Below are positions 7,229-15,204 of a stretch of 15,458 nucleotides of DNA, piece by piece. Position 1 is the stretch's first letter, and each line of letters begins with the position of its first letter. The DNA comes from JAAYFT01 sp041655755 (GTDB taxonomy: Bacteria; Bacillota; Clostridia; Tissierellales; Tissierellaceae), in NCBI GenBank assembly GCA_041655755.1, contig JBBAEY010000054.1, forward strand, positions 1 to 15,458, given 5' to 3'. The position numbers and the translations under genes are program-made. The notes under the pieces were generated by a model. The model saw nothing but the letters and a program-made list of their open reading frames with translations. It was not told the DNA's origin and ran no database searches.

Positions 7229-9054
7229 CTTAAAGTCCTACCCCCTTTAAATACTCCAAGTCCAAAGTGATCGCATCTCAAGCACCTTGAAGACTCTTGC
7301 CTTGCCTCCTCATCTGTCATCCCTCTTTCAATGAGCCTAAAGTCGCCTATTCTCTCAGAGACATCTCTTTCTCTCATGTTTACCCTGCCGCAAGGTATCC
7401 TGTCTACCTGCCTTGACTCTGGTATTTGGACTTCCGACTCGACAATATGGTGATAGCCTAGGTATTCGTCTATATTAGCTGCTGCAACCTTACCCGCAGC
7501 TATAGCCCTAATTACAGTAGCTGGTCCCGATACGCAGTCTCCTCCTGCAAATATACCGGGTACATCCTTTACACCACTCCAATCGAGGGCGTCTATCATT
7601 CCCCTGGTTACTGGTATTCCATCCTTCTCAAAGTCCTTTGATAGGATTCCCTGGCCTACGGCTGTAATCAGTATATCGCATGGTATCCTCTCTGTTTCTG
7701 CCTGGGCATCTTCAGGATTGGGCCTATCTGTGTGAATCTTGCCGATGATTTGGGGCTTAACCCAAAGGGCGGCTATTTGATTATCCTTGTTTTTCTCTAC
7801 CTTATCTGGAACATACAAATCCAATATTTCACAGCCCTCTGCTATGGCCCCTTCTACCTCTTCTGCCATGGCAGTCATATCAACCTTTCTCCTCCTGTAA
7901 ACTATGCTTACTTTTTTTGCTCCAAGGCGAATAGCCGACCTAGCCACATCCATAGCCACATTACCTCCTCCTATGACTACTATGTTTTTGTCCTTGAAAT
8001 CTATGGACTCGTTGTCTCCTTTTTTTCTCAATATCTCAACTGCTGATATGACCCCTTCTACTTCCTTCCCTTCAATGTCTATCTTTTTATCTGTATGGGC
8101 TCCTATTGCTATGTAGATAGCGTCGAATTCGTCTTTTAATTCCGATACGGAAATATGCCTACCTACGCTTATTTCCCTATGGACCTTAATTCCCGACATT
8201 AACATAGTGTCTATTTCTTTTTCAAGTATATCCCTAGGAAGCCGATAGCTTGGTATTCCATATCTCAACATACCACCCAGGTGCTTCCTCTGCTCAAATA
8301 TTTCCACATCATGGCCCATGAGAGACAGATAATAGGCTGCACTTAAACCAGAAGGTCCAGCTCCAATTACGGCAACCCTCTTGCCTGTTAAAGGTGCTCT
8401 CTTGGGTATTGGAACTTCTCCTGCATTTTCAACGGCATATCTCTTTAGCCCCCTAATATTGATGGCATCGTCTATCATATTTCTCCTACACCTTATTTCA
8501 CATGGATGCTCACAAATAAGGGCACAGGTATAGACCATGGGGTTGTCTTTTCGGATTAATTTCACTGCATCAGCATACCTTCCCTCCGATATCAAGGCAA
8601 TGTAGCCCGGTACGTCTACGCCTGCCGGACAAAGAGATACACATGGGATAGCCTGATTCAATTCACAGGTACATCTGCCTCTTAGGATATGTTCCTCGAA
8701 GTCTTCTCTGAAGCCCTCGATACCCTTTAAAACCATGTGAGCTGCCTCATATCCTATGGCACAATCGGCAGAGTAGTAAATGGATCTGGCTGTCCTTTCA
8801 ATTAAGTCGATGCTGGCTAGCTGGGCCTTCCCATCCAATACATCTTCCAACATTTTAATTAACTGGCCAAGGCCTATTCTGCAAGGTACACATTTTCCAC
8901 AGGATTGAGCATGACACATCTTTAAAAAAGATGAGGTCAAATCTATGGGACACAATCCTGGCGGGCTTGAGACTATTCGTCTCTCCAGGTCCTTGTAGAG
9001 GTGTTCAATGGTCTGCTGAGCTTTGTTGCTGGTTATGATACTTAACCTACTCAT
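7222..9054 (-). CDS. NuoF-type 4Fe-4S domain fused to GltD-like NAD(P)H oxidoreductase
   Basis: A 610-residue flavin and iron-sulfur protein, probably the NAD(P)H-oxidising partner of the hydrogenase encoded next. Residues 40-125 match only the C-terminal [4Fe-4S] domain of NuoF/HydB (SCGKCVPCRIG with Cys52, 55, 58 and a fourth Cys98); the FMN/NADH domain of NuoF is absent. Residues 128-600 are GltD-like (glutamate synthase small subunit): Cys128, 130, 138, 142 and Cys177, 181, 185, 189 for N-terminal clusters, FAD site GAGPSG (231-236), NAD(P)H site GGGNVAMD (362-369) with an RRR cluster at 387-389, and the second FAD motif FAGGDCVSGPA (502-512). A C-terminal pair Cys591/Cys594 may bind metal. 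No GltB glutamate synthase large subunit is encoded nearby, so glutamate synthesis is unlikely. AAAGGAG precedes the ATG. First gene of its operon. Confidence 0.88.
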   Translation of the reverse strand: MSRLSIITSNKAQQTIEHLYKDLERRIVSSPPGLCPIDLTSSFLKMCHAQSCGKCVPCRIGLGQLIKMLEDVLDGKAQLASIDLIERTARSIYYSADCAIGYEAAHMVLKGIEGFREDFEEHILRGRCTCELNQAIPCVSLCPAGVDVPGYIALISEGRYADAVKLIRKDNPMVYTCALICEHPCEIRCRRNMIDDAINIRGLKRYAVENAGEVPIPKRAPLTGKRVAVIGAGPSGLSAAYYLSLMGHDVEIFEQRKHLGGMLRYGIPSYRLPRDILEKEIDTMLMSGIKVHREISVGRHISVSELKDEFDAIYIAIGAHTDKKIDIEGKEVEGVISAVEILRKKGDNESIDFKDKNIVVIGGGNVAMDVARSAIRLGAKKVSIVYRRRKVDMTAMAEEVEGAIAEGCEILDLYVPDKVEKNKDNQIAALWVKPQIIGKIHTDRPNPEDAQAETERIPCDILITAVGQGILSKDFEKDGIPVTRGMIDALDWSGVKDVPGIFAGGDCVSGPATVIRAIAAGKVAAANIDEYLGYHHIVESEVQIPESRQVDRIPCGRVNMRERDVSERIGDFRLIERGMTDEEARQESSRCLRCDHFGLGVFKGGRTLRW

Positions 9055-9065
9055 TTTTATCTTAT

Positions 9066-9072
9066 CTCCTTT
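9066..9072 (-). promoter_or_regulatory. Ribosome binding site of the GltD-like gene
   Basis: On the minus strand AAAGGAG lies about eleven bases before the ATG at 9054. It supports this start over internal ones. Confidence 0.7.
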
Positions 9073-9144
9073 CTATTTGAATTTTTTAGATAAAATGAGG
9101 GAAATCCACTTTTCCTCTAATATCGTTAATATCTTCTCAAGGGT

Positions 9145-9153
9145 ATTATACCA
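9145..9153 (-). promoter_or_regulatory. Extended -10 promoter of the hydrogenase/importer operon
   Basis: The minus strand reads TGGTATAAT, a perfect extended -10 element (TGnTATAAT). No good -35 box lies 16-18 bases upstream (best is TATCAC), as often seen with extended -10 promoters. Transcription would start near 9138, giving a leader of about 84 bases. Two direct copies of TAATATC (plus-strand 9118-9124 and 9127-9133, nine bases apart) lie just inside the transcript and could be an operator. Confidence 0.6.
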
Positions 9154-9191
9154 TAAACTTGTAAATCGTGATATATTATTATCAAATAAAA

Positions 9192-9232
9192 TAACCCCTA
9201 AATTTCAACCTAATGTTGAAACCTAGAGGTTA
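9192..9232. repeat. Long imperfect inverted repeat in the intergenic region
   Basis: Inner perfect 7-bp stem TTTCAAC/GTTGAAA around a CTAAT loop, flanked by an outer stem TAACC-C-CTA/TAG-A-GGTTA with one mismatch and a 2x2 internal loop. It lies about 40 bases upstream of the extended -10 element. Both sides are T-rich on the outgoing strand, so it could be a weak terminator in either direction, or a protein-binding palindrome. No coding function is seen. Confidence 0.55.
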
Positions 9233-9299
9233 CCTTATTTGTTGTTTTTAATCCTTCACTTATATATTGGGCTTGTGGGGGTTTGTTGTTATATTGTAG

Positions 9300-9333
9300 A
9301 CAATTACCCCATGCCCCTATGAGGTTAAATTGT
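9300..9333. repeat. Imperfect hairpin in the intergenic region
   Basis: ACAATT (9300-9305) pairs with AATTGT (9328-9333); inside it ACC pairs with GGT and CAT with ATG around a GCCCCT loop, with small bulges. It lies downstream of the lpd terminator-like hairpin. Of the 336 bases between the two operons (9055-9390), these repeats, the terminator and the promoter are all that I can recognise; no ORF there has a ribosome binding site or recognisable protein. Confidence 0.35.
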
Positions 9334-9357
9334 GACAAGCTTTAATTCCTTATATAA

Positions 9358-9380
9358 AATGGGGACCTATGGCCCCCATT
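9358..9380 (-). terminator. Terminator-like hairpin after lpd
   Basis: AATGGGG (9358-9364) pairs with CCCCATT (9374-9380), and CC/GG pairs extend the stem inward past one mismatch to a TAT loop. On the minus strand the stem is followed by TTTTATATA. It begins ten bases beyond the lpd stop codon, the expected place for the end of the glycine cleavage operon. The U-tract is short, so some readthrough into the next operon is possible. Confidence 0.65.
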
Positions 9381-9390
9381 AGAAACTCAA

Positions 9391-10821
9391 TTATCTTTTT
9401 TTACTTCTTTTCCTAGCTGGTGCTATGTGGATGGCAATATCCTCCAATCCTGCTGTTGCCTCGGCAAAGGATTCCGATAGGGTTGGATGGGCGTGGATAG
9501 TTCTCATAATGCTATTGATATCCAAGTCATTGGCTATGGCCATTGCACCCTCGTGAATTAGATCGTTTGCATGGGGACCCATTATGGTTACTCCCAGGAC
9601 CTTCTTATCTTCGGCGGAGGCAAATATCTTGACAAATCCATCTCCTTCACCCAAAGATAGGGCCTTGCCATTGGCACCAAACATAAACTTGCTAACCTTG
9701 TAGTCTATTCCAGAATTTTTCACATCTTCTTCAGTCATTCCTACAAAGGCTACTTCTGGTAGGGTGAATACACAATTAGGATATACGTCTAGATTTACAA
9801 TAGGCTCCTGGCCCATTAGTTTTTCCATAACGTATTCGCCTTGGGCTGATGCCACATGGGCTAACTGAATACCTAGGCTATTTACATCACCTATGGCATA
9901 GATTCCCTCAACGGATGTTTCAAAATCCTTATTCACATGTATCCCCTTGTGATTATATTCTACTCCTATGCCGTCTAGGTTTAGACCCTCTACTATGGGA
10001 CCCCTACCTGACGCTATGAGGACCTTGTCTCCTACTACTTGGATTTCCTCGTCCTTGTTCTTGTATTTTGCTATTACCTTAAGCTTATCACCATCTTTTA
10101 CTATTTCCTTGGCTCTAATATCAAGGTAAACTTCCATTCCCTGCCTTTTAAAGAAGGCAGGAAGTCTTCTAGCTACTTCCATATCTATATTCTTAAGTAT
10201 TCTAGAGGGCAATAGTATTACCTTGGAACCCAGCTCCTGATAAATGCTGGCAAATTCCAGGCCTATTACTCCCCCACCGATAACTATTAGGGTTTCTGGA
10301 ATTTCGTCCATTTCCAGTAGGTCGTCGGATGTAATTACACCATCCAGGTCTACTCCCTTTGTTTCAGTCATCTGTGGTTTTGAACCTGTAGCAATAAGGA
10401 TATTGTCTACTGAAATTTCTTCCTTGCCACCATCTTTTAATTCTACTGATACTGTGTTCTTATCCTTTATGCTTGCTGTTCCATTGATAAATTCTATGTT
10501 TTTATATGAAGAAATAAGCTGTTCTATACCTCCTACTAGGGTACTGACCACCTTATTTTTCCTCTCCTGTAGTACTTTTGCATTCATTTTAAAATCGCTT
10601 ACTTCTATACCGAATTCAGAGGCTCTCCTGAAATTAGACATTATTTCAGCATTCCTAAAATAGGTTTTAGTGGGGATACAGCCTCGATTGAGACATGTAC
10701 CCCCTACTTCCCTATTCTCTATTAGAATGATATTTGCACCAAGTTGAGCTCCTCTAATTGCGGCTACATAGCCCCCAGGGCCAGCACCTATAACTGCAAT
10801 TCTTTTGGTCAAATGGTACAC
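9391..10821 (-). CDS. lpdA: Dihydrolipoyl dehydrogenase (L protein of glycine cleavage)
   Basis: A FAD disulfide oxidoreductase that reoxidises the dihydrolipoyl group of H protein and reduces NAD(P)+. 476 residues. FAD site GAGPGGYVAA (12-21), redox disulfide GGTCLNRGCIPTK with Cys43 and Cys48, NAD(P) site IGGGVIGLEF (181-190), second FAD motif AIGDV (309-313), and catalytic pair His445/Glu450 in HAHPTLSE. There is no N-terminal lipoyl domain. After the second strand of the NAD(P) fold it reads VILLPSRILK (201-210), where NAD-specific enzymes usually carry Glu; see findings. The annotated start is GTG directly after the gcvPB stop, with GAAGGG unusually close. A TTG three codons later (10810-10812) has AGGTG at better spacing and would give a protein three residues shorter; the true start is uncertain. 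Last gene of the gcv operon. Confidence 0.94.
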   Translation of the reverse strand: MYHLTKRIAVIGAGPGGYVAAIRGAQLGANIILIENREVGGTCLNRGCIPTKTYFRNAEIMSNFRRASEFGIEVSDFKMNAKVLQERKNKVVSTLVGGIEQLISSYKNIEFINGTASIKDKNTVSVELKDGGKEEISVDNILIATGSKPQMTETKGVDLDGVITSDDLLEMDEIPETLIVIGGGVIGLEFASIYQELGSKVILLPSRILKNIDMEVARRLPAFFKRQGMEVYLDIRAKEIVKDGDKLKVIAKYKNKDEEIQVVGDKVLIASGRGPIVEGLNLDGIGVEYNHKGIHVNKDFETSVEGIYAIGDVNSLGIQLAHVASAQGEYVMEKLMGQEPIVNLDVYPNCVFTLPEVAFVGMTEEDVKNSGIDYKVSKFMFGANGKALSLGEGDGFVKIFASAEDKKVLGVTIMGPHANDLIHEGAMAIANDLDINSIMRTIHAHPTLSESFAEATAGLEDIAIHIAPARKRSKKR

Positions 10822-12276
10822 CTACCCTTCGTATTTTAGTATTGGATTTCTTGCTGCTCTAGTTTCATCTGGTCTACTGACAACAGTATTGTGAGGAGCA
10901 TCCTTCACTAATTGTGGATCTTCCTCTGCCTCCTTAGCTATTTGTATCATAGCCTCTATGAATTCATCCAATGTCTCCTTGGATTCAGTTTCAGTTGGCT
11001 CAATCATAATAGCCTGATTGATAATCAATGGGAAGTAAACTGTTGGTGGATGATAGCCTAGGTCTAATAGTCTCTTGGCTATATCCAGTGTAGTCACTTC
11101 AGACAAAGTATCTTTTAGACCGCCAAGTACAAATTCATGTTTGAATATAGTATCTATTGGCAGATAGTAGTGCTCTTTCAATATGCTAGCCATGTAGTTG
11201 GCATTGAGTACTGCTATTGAACTAGCCCTCCTCAGACCTTCCTTACCCATTGTTAGGATATAGGCAAAAGTCCTGACCAATATACCAAAGTGTCCAAAGA
11301 AGTCTTTTACCTTTCCTAGAGAATTTGGTAGGTCATAGTCTAGGTAGTATCTTTCCCCGTCTTTTCTAACTACAGGAACTGGTAGAAACTCCTCTAGGTG
11401 TTTCTTTACTCCTATAGGTCCAGCACCTGGTCCTCCACCACCATGAGGTGTGGAGAAGGTCTTGTGAACGTTGAAGTGTACTACGTCAAATCCCATATCC
11501 CCTGGCCTTGCATGTCCTAGTATAGCATTGGCATTTGCACCATCATAGTACAATTGTCCTCCTGCTCCGTGGACCACTTCAGCTATTTGCTTGATGTCTT
11601 TTTCAAATATACCTAGGGTATTTGGGTTTGTAAGCATCAGCCCTGCAGTGTCTTCTCCTACTACAGCCTTGAGTGCCTCAATATCTACTAGCCCATTTTT
11701 GTTGGACTTTACTTCTACTATCTTGTATCCTGCCATGGCTGCTGTTGCTGGATTTGTTCCATGGGCAGAGTCTGGTACAATAAGTTTGTTTCTCTTGTGA
11801 TCCCCATTCTTTTCATGGTATGACTTGATGACCATGATGCCTGTCAATTCTCCGTGGGCACCGGCTGCTGGCTGCAGACTCATCTTATCCATACCTGCTA
11901 TTTCTGCCAGGGATTCATCTAATTCATACATTAGACGAAGTGCACCTTGGATTGTCTCCTCTGACTGATAGGGGTGAAGATTGGCAAATCCATCTATCCT
12001 AGCAGCGACTTCGTTTATCTTTGGGTTATACTTCATAGTACAGGAGCCCAATGGATAAAAGCCTGTGTCTACGCCGTAGTTCTTATCGGAAAGATTGGTG
12101 TAGTGTCTGATTACATCTACTTCAAATAGTTCAGGAAAATCTAAATCTGTGTCAGATAAAAATTCCTCTGGAATTAGGCTGTTTAAGTCCTTATCTTCCA
12201 CATCTAATTCTGGAAGGTTATAGGCTTTTCTCCCCGGTTTGGAAAGTTCGAATATTAATTTCTCGTATTTTCTCAT
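10822..12276 (-). CDS. gcvPB: Glycine dehydrogenase (decarboxylating) subunit 2
   Basis: The PLP-bearing half of split P protein. It decarboxylates glycine and passes the aminomethyl group to the lipoyl arm of H protein, working as an (alpha-beta)2 complex with GcvPA. 484 residues, normal length. The PLP lysine is Lys272 in HFNVHKTFSTPHGGGGPG. Other conserved stretches include TGFYPLGSCTMKYNP (71-85), PAAGAHGE (136-143) and DSAHGTNPA (169-177). Its ATG overlaps the gcvPA stop by one base (TAATG), with GGAGGGG eight bases upstream, so translation of the two halves is coupled. Confidence 0.97.
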   Translation of the reverse strand: MRKYEKLIFELSKPGRKAYNLPELDVEDKDLNSLIPEEFLSDTDLDFPELFEVDVIRHYTNLSDKNYGVDTGFYPLGSCTMKYNPKINEVAARIDGFANLHPYQSEETIQGALRLMYELDESLAEIAGMDKMSLQPAAGAHGELTGIMVIKSYHEKNGDHKRNKLIVPDSAHGTNPATAAMAGYKIVEVKSNKNGLVDIEALKAVVGEDTAGLMLTNPNTLGIFEKDIKQIAEVVHGAGGQLYYDGANANAILGHARPGDMGFDVVHFNVHKTFSTPHGGGGPGAGPIGVKKHLEEFLPVPVVRKDGERYYLDYDLPNSLGKVKDFFGHFGILVRTFAYILTMGKEGLRRASSIAVLNANYMASILKEHYYLPIDTIFKHEFVLGGLKDTLSEVTTLDIAKRLLDLGYHPPTVYFPLIINQAIMIEPTETESKETLDEFIEAMIQIAKEAEEDPQLVKDAPHNTVVSRPDETRAARNPILKYEG

Positions 12277-13622
12277 TACATCCCCTCCAATACGCTACTT
12301 AATTTATCTATTTCTTCCTTTGTCCTCTTTTCTGTCACTGCATATAGGACTGCATTCTTATATTGGGGATAATCTTTACCTAGGTTGTATCCACCTATTA
12401 TATTTTCTTCCAGTAGCCCTTCCTGAATCTTATCTGCATCAACTTCTGACGTAACTGCAAATTCCTTAAAGAAAGGTTTATCAAATAATGGTTTGTATTT
12501 ACCAGAGGCAGTAAGTTGTTCTAAAGCGTAGTGGGCCTTTTTAGTACTTTGAAGGGCAACTTCCTTAAGCCCCTCCTTGCCCATGGTCACCATATATACG
12601 GTGGCAGCTAAAGAATTTAGGCCTTGGTTTGAACAAATATTAGAAGTAGCTTTTTCCCTTCTAATATGCTGCTCCCTAGCAGTAAGGGTTAGAACAAATG
12701 ACCTCTTACCGTTTTTGTCTAGGGTTTCCCCTACAATTCTACCTGGTAATTTTCTTAAATAGTCATTTTTAGAGGCGATAAATCCTAAATAAGGACCGCC
12801 AAATGATAGTGACATACCCATTCCCTGAGCATCTCCAACAACTACGTCAACACCCAGCTCAATAGGTTTCTTTAATATAGCTAAGGATATGGGGTCTACT
12901 GATGCAATGAAAACAGTTTTCTTACCCTTGTGGGCTATTTCACCTGTTGCCTTTAAGTCTTCGATGATGCCGAAGAAATTAGGGCTTTGGACTACAACGG
13001 CAGCAGTATTGTCGCTTACCTTGCTTTCCAATTCTTCTAAATCAGTAACTCCGTCTTTCATATCTATTTCAACTACTGTTAGGCCCTGCATATGAGCATA
13101 GGTCTTTAGGATCTGCCTTGCTTCTGGTTTTACAGTCTTTGAAATGATAATTTCCTCTTTTCTAGAATGGGATACAGCCATAAGTGCTGCCTCTGTAATA
13201 GCAGTGCCGCCATCGTATAGTGAGGCATTGGCTACGTCCATTCCAGTCAACTTGCAAATAAGTGTTTGATATTCAAAGATATATTGTAATGTTCCTTGAC
13301 TTATTTCAGGCTGATATGGAGTATATGATGTATAAAATTCAGATCTTGATATAATATCGTCGACTACTGATGGTATATAATGATCATATGCACCTGCCCC
13401 TAGAAAACAAGTCATTTCGCTTAGTGAACGATTCTGATTTGCTAAATTATTTAAATATGAGCTCACTTCCAACTCACTTTTGGATTTTGCCAGGTTTAAT
13501 TCCCTATCCAACCTAAACTCTTCAGGAATATCGCTGAAAAGTTCCTCTAGAGAATCTCTGCCAATAACCTTTAGCATCTCCTGTTCATCTTCGTGAGTAG
13601 TAGGTATATATGGATGCATCAT
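12276..13622 (-). CDS. gcvPA: Glycine dehydrogenase (decarboxylating) subunit 1
   Basis: The N-terminal-type half of split P protein, which has an aminotransferase-like fold but no PLP lysine and pairs with GcvPB. 448 residues. Family features include the start HPYIPTTHEDEQEML, FLGAGAYDHYIPS (74-86), TPYQPEISQGTLQ and the glycine-rich segment SFGGPYLGF. The start is chosen by GAGGAGG, which lies inside the last three Glu codons of gcvH, one base before the ATG's 5' spacer; a second ATG follows immediately. Only one base separates it from gcvH, so coupled translation is likely. Confidence 0.96.
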   Translation of the reverse strand: MMHPYIPTTHEDEQEMLKVIGRDSLEELFSDIPEEFRLDRELNLAKSKSELEVSSYLNNLANQNRSLSEMTCFLGAGAYDHYIPSVVDDIISRSEFYTSYTPYQPEISQGTLQYIFEYQTLICKLTGMDVANASLYDGGTAITEAALMAVSHSRKEEIIISKTVKPEARQILKTYAHMQGLTVVEIDMKDGVTDLEELESKVSDNTAAVVVQSPNFFGIIEDLKATGEIAHKGKKTVFIASVDPISLAILKKPIELGVDVVVGDAQGMGMSLSFGGPYLGFIASKNDYLRKLPGRIVGETLDKNGKRSFVLTLTAREQHIRREKATSNICSNQGLNSLAATVYMVTMGKEGLKEVALQSTKKAHYALEQLTASGKYKPLFDKPFFKEFAVTSEVDADKIQEGLLEENIIGGYNLGKDYPQYKNAVLYAVTEKRTKEEIDKLSSVLEGM

Positions 13623-13623
13623 A

Positions 13624-14007
13624 TTATTCCTCCTCGGCTAAAAACTTTTCGTAATCCTCGCTATTCATCAATTCATCTAATTCTGCCTTGTTTGCCAACT
13701 CAACCTTAACCATCCAGTTTCCATATGGATCAGTGTTTAGTAATGCTGGCTCATCTATTAACTCTTCGTTTAATTCAACTACCTTGCCACTTACAGGCAT
13801 ATATACGTCTGCTGCAGCCTTAACTGATTCTACTGCTGAAAAAGCTTCTTCTTTTTCAAACTCGTCATCTACTTCTGGAAGCTCAACATAAACGATGTCG
13901 CCAAGGCTGTGTTGTGCATAGTCTGCAATACCTACAAATGCAAATTCTCCATCAACCTTAACCCACTCATGATCATTTGTGTAAAGTAAATCTTTTTCTA
14001 CCTTCAT
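13624..14007 (-). CDS. gcvH: Glycine cleavage system H protein (lipoyl carrier)
   Basis: A 127-residue lipoyl carrier that shuttles the aminomethyl group from P to T protein and is then reoxidised by Lpd. The lipoylation site is Lys63 in FSAVESVKAAADVYMPVSG, a near-perfect family motif. The N terminus (YTNDHEWVKVDG) and GIADYAQHSLGDIVYVELP are also typical. AGGAGGG lies eight bases before the ATG; the gap from gcvT is 26 bases. The very acidic C terminus (LAEEE) doubles as the ribosome binding site of gcvPA. Confidence 0.98.
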   Translation of the reverse strand: MKVEKDLLYTNDHEWVKVDGEFAFVGIADYAQHSLGDIVYVELPEVDDEFEKEEAFSAVESVKAAADVYMPVSGKVVELNEELIDEPALLNTDPYGNWMVKVELANKAELDELMNSEDYEKFLAEEE

Positions 14008-14033
14008 AATAACCCTCCTAATTATTTTTATTT

Positions 14034-15131
14034 TTATCTATTTGCCAAAAACTTTCTGTCTCTTACGACAGCTTTTGCTGGTTTATTTCTGATTATTATA
14101 TCTATTTCATTTCCAATTTCTGCTTCTCCTGCTTCTAAGAGAGCATTACCAATGCTTTTTTTCAAGGTTGGTGACATATATCCAGTAGTTACATGGCCTA
14201 TTACCTTACCATCTTTTTGTATTTCGTAGCCATCTCTAGGAATTCCCCTTCCAACCATCTCAAATCCAACCATTTTTCTCTTGAGGCCTTCGTCGTTTGC
14301 CTTAACTAGGGCATCTTTTCCGATGAAGTCTGATTCTTTCTTTAATTTCACAAAGAACTTCAAGCCGCCTTCTAGAGGACTAATCTTATCAGAGATTTCT
14401 TGACCATATAGTGGCAATGTGGCCTCAAACCTTAAGGTATCTCTACAACCCAATCCTGTTGGCTTAAGTCCAAAGCCTTCTCCTACTGCCATAAGCTCCG
14501 CCCAAATTTTGTGTACTCCTTCATTGTCAACGTAGATTTCAAATCCGTCTTCTCCAGTATATCCTGTCCTGGAAATCATGCAATTTACTCCCGCAACATT
14601 TACATTTCTCTTAAGATAGAATGGCTTGATTTGTGATAAATCAATATCTACCAGCTTTTGTAGTATATTTACTGCTTCTGGTCCTTGTAATGCCAAGATA
14701 GAAGTTTCATCTGATTCATTAGCTGTGGTCACATCAAAAGATTTTTGTTGTTCAACAATCCACTCATAGTCTTTCTCTACATTTGCAGCATTGATTACTA
14801 AGAAGTACTCATTTTCGCCAAACTTGTAAGTTAATAAATCATCTACCACTCCACCGTCTGGATAGCACATAAATGTATAAATTACTTGCTCATCTGCCAT
14901 CTTGGAAATATCATTAGTCAATAGATGATCTAAAAACTTTTCTGCTTCCTTGCCTGATACTTTAACAGCACCCATGTGGGATACGTCAAATAACCCTGCC
15001 TTGTTCCTAACAGCCTCGTGCTCAGGGATTAGCCCCTCGTATTGAACTGGTAGCAACCATCCTGCATAGTTGACTATCTTACCCCCTAACTTCACATGCT
15101 CATCGTACAATGGCGTTTTTCTTCCGTCCAT
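14034..15131 (-). CDS. gcvT: Glycine cleavage T protein (aminomethyltransferase)
   Basis: Transfers the methylene group from H protein to tetrahydrofolate and releases NH3. With the start chosen here it has 365 residues, the usual GcvT length, beginning MDGRKTPLYDEH, which fits the family N terminus. Motifs: LFDVSHMG (47-54), PDGGVVDDLL (91-100, with Asp97 the likely catalytic aspartate), and RTGYTGEDGFE (188-198) at the folate site. The frame is open upstream to a TTG at 15174-15176, but that codon has no ribosome binding site, whereas AAGGAG lies eleven bases before the ATG at 15131; the extra 15 residues look unlike GcvT. First gene of the gcv operon. Confidence 0.96.
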   Translation of the reverse strand: MDGRKTPLYDEHVKLGGKIVNYAGWLLPVQYEGLIPEHEAVRNKAGLFDVSHMGAVKVSGKEAEKFLDHLLTNDISKMADEQVIYTFMCYPDGGVVDDLLTYKFGENEYFLVINAANVEKDYEWIVEQQKSFDVTTANESDETSILALQGPEAVNILQKLVDIDLSQIKPFYLKRNVNVAGVNCMISRTGYTGEDGFEIYVDNEGVHKIWAELMAVGEGFGLKPTGLGCRDTLRFEATLPLYGQEISDKISPLEGGLKFFVKLKKESDFIGKDALVKANDEGLKRKMVGFEMVGRGIPRDGYEIQKDGKVIGHVTTGYMSPTLKKSIGNALLEAGEAEIGNEIDIIIRNKPAKAVVRDRKFLANR

Positions 15132-15204
15132 TAGACCACTCCTTCCTTTTTTTGTACTACAGAATATCTTACCCAAAATCCTGAAATATAAACTTATTTT
15201 GCCT

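Noticed and set aside
7222..9054. Annotation as glutamate synthase small subunit (gltD)
   Set aside because: The FAD/NAD(P)H module is GltD-like, but it is fused to a NuoF-type cluster domain and overlaps a hydrogenase gene; no GltB large subunit is encoded in the window.
5513..9054. Classic electron-bifurcating HydABC hydrogenase
   Set aside because: There is no NuoE-like HydC, the partner lacks the NuoF FMN/NADH domain, and HydA lacks the extra C-terminal cluster domain.
9076..9117. Attenuator-like hairpin in the GltD-like gene leader (GAGG-AAA with TTT-C-CCTC on the minus strand)
   Set aside because: The stem is short and bulged and has no proper U-tract after it; too weak to list as a feature.
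9023..9226. Plus-strand 67-codon frame in the intergenic region
   Set aside because: It overlaps the start of the GltD-like gene, has no clear ribosome binding site, and is a low-complexity translation of AT-rich DNA.
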